The position numbers were made by a program, and so were the translations under genes. From Halichondria panicea (lineage: Eukaryota; Porifera; Demospongiae; Suberitida; Halichondriidae): a stretch of 64,000 bases of DNA. The stretch covers positions 3,969,442 through 4,033,441 of the forward strand of contig NC_087379.1 in NCBI RefSeq assembly GCF_963675165.1, given 5' to 3'. Below are positions 54,731 through 64,000 of the stretch, piece after piece; the stretch's first letter is position 1; every line of letters starts with the position of its first letter. Under the pieces are notes generated by a model. The model worked only from the letters and a program-made list of their open reading frames with translations, ran no database searches and was not told the DNA's origin.

Positions 54731-57157
54731 ATGAGTCTCCAACGAGGGATGCTTCTCCTTGCAGCAGGATTTTTGTTGCTGCTGTATGGCAGAGTAGCTG
54801 CTGTTTTGGGTATGTGAAAATTAATTTAATTAGCTGTTTTGGGTAAGTGAAAATTAATTAATTTAATTAGCCCATTGATTGTACCAAAATTGTGTAGATA
54901 CAGAAAAGAGAGATTGGAAACATAAGCTCCTTGAATTACCATCCATCCATGTTTGCTCACGGTTTAATGAGGTTGTCTGTGCTAGAACATAGACTAGGAG
55001 ACGAACGATTGCTGTACTGTCAGTTATGCACCTATTATAGGAGGTGCAATAAGGTCTCCCCCTGGGCAATTTTATTTGACAACCCTTGGCAAATACCCCG
55101 GGCATGACAGTTGACACAATAAGTTAATTGCGATACTTTAGTATACAGGCAAACAGCTATTATTATTGATACTGACTTTACAAAGTTCCCACCCCCAGGG
55201 TTAGGTTTTACTAACAAAGCTCCCACAAAGCCCCCCCTTGTCCCGAGAGGGGGTTAGTGGGTAATGGGGCTTTGCATTGATAGGTGCATTACATCGTAGA
55301 TTGAATTGGCAACGGAAGGGATTCACGTGATGTTTTACATTGAAGTCTACGTAGTGGCTCTGAAGCCATCCATGTTTCGCTTCTAAAACTTCCGCGAAAA
55401 CCCAGGAAATTTATTGTGTCCTATGCATGCTTCTCGAAGACCCCTCCAACACTTACTTACATTAAAACATATGCCCTTGATGGTGAGTATCATTTAAAAT
55501 ATAACCTTGATTGTCGTGAAGTAGCTAAGAGGTACACAGCCATTTTTCATGCTTGTGTACCTAGAGTACCTATGATATAGCTAAGGTTGCATGTGTCACT
55601 AAGTAGTATGCTGTGTCCCAAATGGCCACAAATAATTATATGTTTAGCAGCTAAATTGATGGAACTATAGTTCGTGGACTTTTATGGACAGCAAAAAACA
55701 CGGAGGAGGGAAATACGAATGGAACTTGAGCTCTTATTATGAATTTATGTGATCACGTGATCCGTTTCCCCTCCCTTTTATGGTAGAATGAACCATAGTT
55801 TGTTTAAATTGATGGAACTATAGTTCGTGGACTTTTATAGACAGCAAAAAAACAATTCTCATTAATAATCCATGCTTACATTTCTAAGTAAGCCTCGATG
55901 AAAACATGGATGGCACTCGAGGTCGCTTCCGTTGCCAATCTCTTTCTCTTCAATTTATGATTACGTATCCATCATTAATTTTGCTACCTATGAGAGACAC
56001 AGTACAACTTAGTTTAGCATAGTTGTTTTAATGTAGGCACAAAAACATCTCAAAAGGATGAAAAACGATGCTACATATAATTATACCTATCAAGTTTTGG
56101 GAGGGAAACACGAATGGAACTTAGCTCTTATTATGAATTTATGTGATCACGTGATCCGTTTCCCCTCCCTTTTATGGTAGAATGAACCATAGTTTGTTTA
56201 AATTGATGGAACTATAGTACATGTACATCTAAATGTAGAACTCTAAGATTTGTCTGATCAGCTAAGTTTAACCGTCAAACTAGCATCAAAGCTCTATAAT
56301 AATTGTAGATCTACAGTCTAGGATTATTTAATGGTTTGTTAATTTCTACAGAACACAATGACGTTCGGCTTGTCAACACCCCTGAAGGTCAGCTTTGTGA
56401 GGGAAGATTGGAAATCTACCATTCAACTGAGTTTGCAAGAGGCTGGTTTGCAGTGTGTGACAGGAGTTTTGGAGATGATGAGCTGAGGGTGGTCTGTAGA
56501 CATTTGGGCTGTTCTCATTCCTCTCCCACTCGTACCAGTGTTGCTAGGTAATACTATGAGGCCATTTGTAACTAGCAAAATAGATACCGTATAGCGGGTA
56601 ATTTTCGGGTAAAAAAATATTCGTGGTTCAGCAATATTGAGACATTTCGTGGGTAATATTTTCGTGGTTGCTGCTTGCACTGCAGGTAAAGGTAGGCAAG
56701 GTCGCTTCATTCGTGGGTAAAATATTCGTGGTCAGACCTCCAACCACGAAAACCACGAATATTTTGCCGCACGAAAATTACACGCTATATGGTAGTTATG
56801 ACTAGGTGATCAATTCCCATTGATGTCAAAGGGATTGTGCAGTATAGAATTTTAAAAGAAGAACCCGTATTAATAGTTCTTGCATAGTACTAAAATACTA
56901 AATCACTCTGCCGAGAAAGCTACAATGAAATTAAATTTGCTTTCCTTTCACGATTCAAGTGGTAGCTACATAATTATTACCTTTGTCTCTTATATAGTTA
57001 TGGAAAAAAGTCCGGCTATATGAAGGCACTATCAAAAGATTGCTACGGTATAGAAACGGGTTTGTCGTCATGCACTGATACAGAGGAGTACATGTGTGAC
57101 TTTCAAGAATCTGATCTGGTCGGGATGCAATGCAATAAAGTGAGCTGCAGTGTATGA
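54731..57157 (+). CDS. Small secreted single-SRCR protein
   Basis: Three exons: 54731-54809, 56352-56547 and 56998-57157, totalling 435 nt or 144 residues. The signal peptide is MSLQRGMLLLAAGFLLLLYG. One SRCR domain follows (EHNDVRLVNTPEG, GRLEIYHS, ELRVVCRHLGC; second half CYGIETGLSSC). The third exon ends at AATAAA followed by GTGAGC, which could be a donor; read through, it meets TGA after VSCSV. A donor there would be phase 0, which does not fit the phase 1 acceptor at 59636 or the gene at 57954, so a short secreted product is the simpler reading. Domain order and position suggest it is related to the SRCR receptor just downstream. The first intron (1.5 kb) carries duplicated sequence. 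Confidence 0.68.
55655..56215. repeat. Local direct repeats in intron
   Basis: AAATTGATGGAACTATAGTT occurs three times (near 55652, 55806, 56198). A block of about 110 bp running from GGGAAATACGAATGGAACTT to GGTAGAATGAACCATAGTTT occurs twice (near 55707 and 56102) with few differences. A tandem duplication inside the single-SRCR gene's first intron is likely. Confidence 0.75.
56585..56794. mobile_element. TACCGTATAG-family MITE, copy 4
   Basis: It begins TACCGTATAGCGGGTAATTT and ends AAAATTACACGCTATATGGTA. Inside are several ATTCGTGG(G)TAA and complementary CCACGAATATTTT motifs. It lies in the second intron of the single-SRCR gene and is the best-preserved copy in the window. Confidence 0.7.
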
Positions 57158-57953
57158 GTGAATATGTATTCACATTCACAATGAGTTTGCTCCTAGAAAT
57201 GAACATGCACCATCTATGTGTACTATATAAGTTCACATGCATGAACAAGTATACTTAACTGGCCCTTTTTTCACCGATGATTTTAAAGGCCTTGGCTACT
57301 ATAGACTCTACATGCACAAAGTCATTGTGCACTTGCGTACTAACAGAAGCCTTGCTCACTAAAGCTAGCTGTATTAAGGTGCACTATAATTATAGCTGCC
57401 TAAAGATTAGGTGATGGGTTATGTAAAAATATTCTTAGCATAAAGATCACTCTTAATTAATTTGTTATCCTATAGATGTTAGGATGTGCGTCGCATGCAT
57501 CTATAATTCAGCAGTAATTTCTAAAGCACAATGATGATCATGTTTGCTCACCATAGCATGATCGCAATGCATGCACATTTATGCAGGGATACTGAGCTCA
57601 AGAATGGTTAACTGTAACGTTAGTTTGTTCGATTATTGCAGTACTGCTGTTATTTTGACCCCCAAACTGTCCTCTAAATTTTTTTTGTGTCTCAAAGGCT
57701 ATTATTTTGTTTCAAGCGTTTGTTTTAAGTTAAAATGTTGTCCCAAATCTGTTCATTGACTCTTTGGTCATTAAAATGGCTTGGCGTATGCCGGTGAACA
57801 ATGATGATTGTGCAGTCATGTGCAACTTACTGCTCAAAATTTTTAATATTGACTAAATTTGTACGCCCACTCTTAATAGAGTGGCATGCAGGAAGTGATA
57901 TTTTGTATAGTTAATAGGCAGCTATACTTGTTGATAGCTAGTCTGTTGCCGCT
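57158..57953. other. Spacer between single-SRCR and IgGFcBP-N/SRCR receptor genes
   Basis: I see no exon, RNA gene or clear element in these 800 bases. It should hold the promoter of the receptor gene starting at 57954, but no distinct motif is visible. Confidence 0.5.
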
Positions 57954-60900
57954 ATGAAATTATTGAGAGCTTGTGCTGGATTGTTAGGCCTTTTCCTCTG
58001 CAGTGCGATTTGTGCTTCAGCTGGAAGTAAGTTGTATAATTGTGTTCCATACTGTAATACTTCATTAACAACACTGTACTTTGTGCATGCAACATTGGTT
58101 ATACAGTCACTGGCTATATACTTGATTACAGATAACCAAAGTAATTTTGGATCGGATTTTTTTATCGCTTTCTCAAAAAACGAATGGCAACAGGAAGCAT
58201 TAAAACTTTTTGTTTTTACTTCTAACCCTGACGCTGTCAACTTTATAGTGACTTCACCAAGTCAAAGTTTCTCATTCGTTGGAAATGTACAAAATGGCAC
58301 CGTGGTGGAAGTTACTGTTCCTGCAATACTTGAGTTGCAAAGCTCTCTTGATCGGCAAAAGGGTATTTGGGTAACATCTACAAATACTCAAAACACATTG
58401 TCCATAATAGCTCTCAAATCAGCCGCTTTGGTATCCGGTGGCTACTTGGCTCTGCCACCTCAAAACTATACCGATCTACAGCAGTATACATATTATGGAG
58501 TGAGTTATCAGAATGATGGGGGTCTGCAGTGGGACGTAAAAAGTGGAATGCTTCTCGTTTGCAGCTATGACAATACTCTGATAACAATTACACCATCACA
58601 ACAAATCTCTATTCCAGAAGATCTAAGAAATTCTGTTAACTATCAGAGCATTATCAATGCTGGTGAGTCTTACACCATTACAATGCAATCCCTTCAGACC
58701 TTTTCCTTCGAGAGCTCGCAAGACCTAACGGGCACAAAAGTGACTGCGACTAGGCCTATATCTGTAATAACAAGTCACGAATGTGTTAACGTTCCTGCAT
58801 TTGTCCCTTTCTGTGATCAAATTGTTGAGCAGGTACCTCCTACTGTAACATGGGGACGGTTTTTTCTTGTGACTTCCTTGCATACTCGGACGACAGGTGA
58901 AAGGTACAGAATAGTCACTTCAAGAGCCTCTACAAGCGTAATCGTTAGGTGCATTCGATCTGGCTTTATCTTACCTGAAACCAACACAACGTCACTAGCA
59001 CTGAATCTAGCTGGCCAAACTAGTGAGTTTGCAGTTGGACCAAAACGTTACTGTAGTATTCAAGCTACCAAGCCAATAATGGTAATTCAGTTTTCTCTAG
59101 GCTACTCTCTTGACCAAATCGGTGATCCATTTATGCTTTATGTACCTCCAGTCGAACAATTTACAAATGAGGTAACAGTTTATGCTCCCCCTGATTTTCA
59201 AAACCACTTGTCTATTATTGTACCAGTTGAATTTTTTAATCCTGAGAAAATCTCCATTCAAGGGGTCTTGATCCCACCTCGAACATGGTCGCCGATATAT
59301 TGTTCAATCTCTTACATTTGCGGTTATGGTGCTGTGCTAGGTATTACTACTGGAGTTAACTATTTGTATCATTCTGATGCTTTTGCCAAGATAGGTGTGT
59401 TATCTTATGGTTTTGAGTACCACAGTGCCTATGGGTATCCTGCTGGTATGGAGCTAATGCAGATAGCAGGCAAGCTAATCAATGTTTACGTTTTTTTTAT
59501 GAATTCAGTGCATGCATAGATACTCTATCTCTATGGTGCGTGTGCATGGCACTACAATGTTGTTGTATGGCTTGTTCCTAGACTCTGCAGTAAATAATGG
59601 AATTGTAATTGTGATGATTTTAAAATGATTTTCAGATGTGTGTGCACATGGAGATACTCGATTAGTTCCTATCATTTCATTGGAAGCTTTGGGAAGAGTG
59701 GAAGTGTGTCTAAGTGGAGCATGGAGCAGTATATGTGGATTGAACTGGGATACTGCCGATGCTGCTGTAGTTTGTCGACAGCTTGGCTATACCTCAAATG
59801 GTGAGTTAACCATTTCTATTTGTTACAATTAGTATTCCAACTTCACTCTGAGTGTACATACAGATACAGATGTCACTGCTTTCAGTAACAAGGCAGTTAC
59901 TTCGGCCATACCGTTCCTGTTCACCAACTCTCTCTGCATTGGTAGTGAATCAAGAGTGATTGACTGCTCCTACACAAGTGGAATCAATCAGTGTTTAGCC
60001 GGGATAGTTGCATATGCTCAGTGTGAAACTCGTAAGTCAACTGCATGGCAGAATGTTTTTATTAGGTTTAATAGAAGCCAAACCATGTGTTTACTGATAA
60101 CATTTGTGGCATATAAAAGCCGGCAGAGTGGCATAACTAATCATAATTGGCAGTGAGACAGAATTCTGTCCACACTTATAATTATTTTGTATGTGTAGTC
60201 AAGTATCAGGTATCAATACTGCCACACAAGTTTAGTCTTGTTGCATTTTCTTCTATTTACTCTAGTTCCACCTCCTGATGTGAGGGTTAAAATTGATGGG
60301 ACTGTTCAGCTCAGAAGCACAATTACCATCACATGTGAAGCACAATTTGCTTTTGATGTCCAGAGTGGCCAGGTTCTGTTGTTTTGGACCAAAGATAGTG
60401 CCACAGTACTCGCAAACAGCAGTGGGATTTTTGTTGGTACAGTAGTGCAAGTCAGTGGAGCCAACACCTATCAATCCAACATTTCACTGAACAGCATTAC
60501 TGAGAGCGACAGTGGAATTTACACATGCACCGTGTCTGTCTTTCATCCTCTCGTCGGTGACCACCCCGTGACTCAGGTGGGAATTGCTGCCACGTATATT
60601 GCGATTCAATGTAAGTTGCGATTCAAAATTTTAGTGATCTTTGTGACTATATTTTTTGTTTAGCATTTGAAAGCCAATTAATCCAGCTTAGACTGAAGGG
60701 TGTAGGAGACTGTAGTGTGTGGCTATATCAGGTGAGCCGCAACTCCATTTCTGACAACTGTAACTATAGCCATCTGTTTAGATTTCTACCCCAACTGAAA
60801 AAGTTGAGCAGCTTACTGATACTATCATTGAGGGAGCTAATGGCTTGTGTTTCTCAGGAAACTGTGGTTTGATGGCTAATCATTTTACGGACTCAGCGTT

Positions 60901-61668
60901 TCAGTGTTTTGCTCAACATGCTCACGAGGTTACTTTTCGAACCTCACTTCATGAAACGGGCCAAGTCAGTGTCATGGAGCTAATCAATGCAATCTTACAG
61001 TGGATTGATGCCGGTGCTGTCACAAGTATGAGTGGTGTCCTGCTCACTATTGATCCCCAGTGTGAGGTTATCATTGAGTTTATCACCGACCCAGAGTGTA
61101 CAAGTGCTGTTACACCACCGTACCCTTTCACCACCAGTCTACCTGTCTCAAAAGAAACCACAACACACCATACTAGTTCCACTACTTCTATTGTCTCAAC
61201 TACAGAAAAATCAACAAAAGGTGCTTAAAATCAGTATTGATAATCTTGTTTAAGCATTTTGGCCTATAGGTCCAGAAGAAGATAATGGGAAAGTCGTCAA
61301 TATGGAGGCAATCATTGCAGGAACTGCGGTTATCATGTGTGTGCTCATTCTTGCAATTCTAATGGGTGTCATTGTGTTAGCTTGCCTCCGTATCAAGAGA
61401 AAAAGGTGAGAAAAATCAAGACCAAAAAATAGCCTGATATTCCTTTCTTACTTCATGCAGTCAATCTTCACGTAACTTCTCAAGGGGGGTGATTTCTGTT
61501 GTATCTCCGTTTCCTCCACCTACGTATGACACTGCAGTAGACAAGCAGCTACAGGCAGCACCATCAACTGACGACAACAAAGAAGAGAAGGTGCCGCCGG
61601 AATATTCTGAGCTTGATGAGTATTGGAAGAGTTATAATATGGATCCAAGAAGCACCACTACCTTATAG
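57954..61668 (+). CDS. IgGFcBP-N / SRCR / Ig single-pass receptor with two PPxY motifs
   Basis: Eight exons: 57954-59469, 59636-59800, 59864-60031, 60266-60610, 60664-60731, 60782-61220, 61270-61405 and 61461-61668, totalling 3,045 nt or 1,014 residues. Signal peptide ([20 protein letters not shown]), IgGFc-binding N-terminal domain about 24-505 (ends [10 protein letters not shown]), SRCR 506-616, Ig 617-731 ([16 protein letters not shown]), a Cys-containing region I do not recognise 732-855, a Ser/Thr-rich stalk, a TM helix ([20 protein letters not shown]) and a tail with PPPTY and PPEY. PPxY motifs bind WW domains, for example of HECT ubiquitin ligases, which may control turnover (inference). 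An in-frame TAG lies 12 bases before the ATG, so it is not an extension of the upstream SRCR gene. The first intron appears to use a GC donor (GCAG|GCAAGC). Confidence 0.85.
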
Positions 61669-61881
61669 TTATATAATAACACGCTTTTCCGAACAGTAAT
61701 TATTTTTTTCAGTGGGTTTTATGGTGTAGTTATAGTGTGCAATGAATGGATGTGATGCAAATCTTATAACTATAACATCTTCTACATAAATTATATGCAA
61801 GACAATAAGTAATCTCTATACAGACTCATCATGCAGTGTATAGTGACATGTATATCGATTACAAGGACATATTCGTACCCA

Positions 61882-61887
61882 AATAAA
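61882..61887 (+). terminator. Polyadenylation signal AATAAA for the receptor gene
   Basis: AATAAA lies about 215 bases after the receptor stop codon and only a few bases from the stop codon of the convergent MFSD5 gene at 61894. The two 3' UTRs must overlap or nearly touch. Confidence 0.55.
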
Positions 61888-61893
61888 AAGTAA

Positions 61894-63556
61894 CTAACTG
61901 ACTATACCGGCAGTGTTATTGTTTGTACTACCTCTAGCAAAACGCAATGAGGCCATGAAAGCCAAACTCATCATCACTGCACAAAACACAAAAAGTTGTG
62001 GAATACCATGCGACGTATCATGAAAGTTTAGCAGTGCAATAGATGAGAAAATGGTTAGTGGCACTCTGAACCAGTTAGTCACACTGAGCTTGTGTTCAGC
62101 TGGTAGAAACTTCTCTCTTAGAACCCGCATGATGGGAAAATAAAATCCACATATCAGCTCAAAAGATTGCAAGCAAAGGAGCATTTTGATGCGATAAAAT
62201 AGACTATTAGTGTCCCTTGCAAACTGAGCAGCTATGATAAAAATGATTGAAGCAGATGCATTCAGTACAACAAGCACTCTAGTCATTGAGTAACCCACTT
62301 TAGAGATTAAGTAGTCACATGTGATGCTTCCAAGCATATTACAAACCATGAACGATGCAAATATAATTCCTAGAGGAACGTCGTGAAAAACATCCAGCGA
62401 AGGAGTCCATATAAACACAAACACGAACACAACACTTTCAAACAGGCTCTGAATAGCTCCTACTAAAAACAAATCAACGTTCTGAACAATCGTTTTCAAT
62501 CCTTCCAGACATGATTTTCGCTCCTTATTGAAGGAGAACTTTCTTTCCTCTCCATAATTCTCAGTCCACACAAACAACAAGGCTGGAATTGAGCTCAGAA
62601 GTGCTGGTATAGCCAAAATGAATGGTGCAAGTGGTCCCAAAGAGAGCCATCGTGCAAATGCATCTGCCACAACACCAGCAGCCACAGCAACAATACTGCT
62701 TCCGAAAGCAACATGGCTAAAAGTGATTGGCACCCATTCCTTTGGAAAGTCATACTTGTTTATATGCTCGTGTACATACCAGGTTTCCATGGTTGAGAAA
62801 AGGATCGAGTTGCTCAGTCCAGCTACACACCTCCCAATTAATAGCACACCATAATTGGGGATGAGTATCAGCAAACAAGAGAGTGAGTAAACCACACAGA
62901 ATAGAACAACAGTTGCTCTGCGACCTAGCTTATCGGATATGATGTCCTTGGCAGCCATGAAAATAGCACTTGAAACAATACCACAGGCATAGATCACTGC
63001 GACTTGTGTCCCAACAAATCCATGGTAGCGATACAGTGCATACAGGTACGGACCTGCAGAATACAGATTGAGACCACAGGAACTGTGTACACACAAAATA
63101 AGTAACTTCATAACAATTTGAAGTGTCCAGAAATTTGGTCCGATGGTAATCTTGACATTACATAATAATTATTATAACCATTCGAGCACGGGGGGGGGTC
63201 AGTTCAGCCTCAGAGCACTCAGGAGTATGAAATCATGAATTATGTTTTTTATACCATAATTATTTCCCTTACAGTGTACGAATGTAACCTTTTATATACT
63301 TGGTCCATATAAAAATGTACTCACGTATAATAATAATAGAGTCCAAAGTCTATACTGTATACGTATAGATTTACATGTACGTACCTTGCAGCCAGTCCCC
63401 CCACACAACAAGAAGATAGACAGGGATGAACTTGTGCTGAAAAGATCGGAATGTTGGGTTGTTAGACGATCCTTCTTTCGTAATCCTTAACTTGAGATAG
63501 GCAGCCAGACACATCGATGAGAGCACACAAAGGGATACATATGCCACCACCAACAT
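61894..63556 (-). CDS. MFSD5: MFSD5-type major facilitator transporter (443 aa)
   Basis: Two exons, 63385-63556 and 61894-63053, join in phase 1 to give VVWGDWLQGPYLYALYRYHG, the hallmark start of MFSD5 (molybdate-anion transporter), whose animal members are about 450 residues. Twelve hydrophobic segments are expected. The MFS motif A is visible as SDKLGRR at residues 97-103, and the second half includes FYFPIMRVLREKFLPAEHK. The family is linked to molybdate uptake across membranes. The gene diverges from PSMG2 and converges on the receptor gene. Confidence 0.9.
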
Positions 63557-63768
63557 GGTTGATCATCACAGCACCAATCTGTACAAGCTGAGCACACAAC
63601 TTATTCACTCCCCATACAAAAATTAATGGTGAGATCTAGATTAGATCTCTAGATTAAATTTTAATTTGGATCTAAGTTCACCTCAGGTCAGAGTAGACTA
63701 CACAAAGATGCCTGATTACGGATTATGCTGACTCGACTGGACTGTAAGATTTCCTTGAAAGTTTAGAT
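63557..63768. promoter_or_regulatory. Divergent promoter between MFSD5 and PSMG2
   Basis: Only 212 bases separate the two start codons on opposite strands, so the promoters must be shared or overlapping. A short palindrome AGATCTAGATTAGATCTCTAG lies near 63633. No TATA box is evident. Confidence 0.6.
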
Positions 63769-64000
63769 ATGTTTGTACGATCAGGAGATACTGCTGTTGA
63801 CTTGGATGGTTACAGAATCATTGTGGTGAATAAAAACTAGCTTGTCTATTTTAATCCATTGTCCATTTCCAGCCCTGCATATCAGTGGGGAATGTGGCTC
63901 AGTTGGCAGTGGACCTGCTTATAAATACTCTGAAGCTCCCACGAGTCGGTTACCTAGATGATGACTCCTTGCTCCCATTGGTTGGAAACGATGCATTTGA
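63769..64000 (+). CDS. PSMG2: Proteasome assembly chaperone 2, 5' part (runs off the window)
   Basis: Exon 1, 63769-63825, encodes MFVRSGDTAVDLDGYRIIV. Exon 2 starts at 63873 after a TTTCCAG acceptor and continues to the edge with PCISVGNVAQLAVDLLINTL and VGYLDDDSLLPLVGNDAF. The SVGNV.QLA.DLLI.TL block and the early MFV start are typical of PSMG2 (PAC2), which pairs with PSMG1 to assemble the 20S alpha ring in cytosol and nucleus. The frame is open to base 64000. Confidence 0.88.

Noticed and set aside
57954..57965. Continuation of the single-SRCR gene into the IgGFcBP-N gene
   Set aside because: An in-frame TAG lies just before the ATG, which is followed by a full signal peptide, and the phases do not match.

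Overview
The window looks like nuclear DNA of an early-branching animal, most likely a demosponge. It is AT-rich, genes are cut into many small exons with GT-AG introns often only 50-150 bp long, and it encodes metazoan extracellular modules (SRCR, EGF, Sushi, Ig, FN3, NIDO, AMOP, VWD, IgGFc-binding N-terminal) plus an adhesion-type GPCR. The species is inferred, not proven. All exon models were built by eye from splice signals, reading phase and domain sense. Where totals are given, the exon lengths sum to a whole number of codons with no internal stop. Boundaries may be off by a few bases.

Layout. 1-6.3 kb: two R-SNARE (VAMP/synaptobrevin-like) genes on the + strand, the first with an unresolved 5' part, separated by a TIR element and hairpins. 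6.5-26.2 kb, minus strand: one very large gene of 68 inferred exons and about 3,753 residues. It runs signal peptide, 15 SRCR and 13 EGF-like domains in repeated cassettes, HormR, GAIN-GPS, Ig, HormR, a second GAIN-GPS, 7TM and a cytoplasmic tail. 26.2-36.7 kb: gene-poor, repeat-rich. 36.7-48.9 kb, plus strand: a secreted mosaic protein of about 2,480 residues (IgGFc-binding N-terminal, NIDO, AMOP, VWD, EGF-like, 14 Sushi). 50.0-53.1 kb, minus: a small Ig-FN3 single-pass receptor. 54.7-57.2 kb, plus: a small secreted one-SRCR protein. 58.0-61.7 kb, plus: a single-pass receptor (IgGFc-binding N-terminal, SRCR, Ig, stalk, TM, tail with two PPxY motifs). 61.9-63.6 kb, minus: an MFSD5-type transporter. 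63.8 kb to the edge, plus: the start of proteasome assembly chaperone 2 (PSMG2).

Five neighbouring genes encode secreted or membrane proteins built from a shared set of recognition and adhesion domains (SRCR in three, Ig in three, IgGFc-binding N-terminal in two, EGF in two). This suggests a local cluster for cell-surface recognition, adhesion or immunity, which is inference. The VAMP, MFSD5 and PSMG2 genes are housekeeping-type flanks. The most notable object is the giant GPCR, with two complete HormR-GAIN-GPS units in tandem, both keeping the cleavage-type His-Leu-Thr site. Introns and spacers hold several small mobile-element families, including tiny palindromes with 9-bp target duplications and a foldback element whose arms are a minisatellite.
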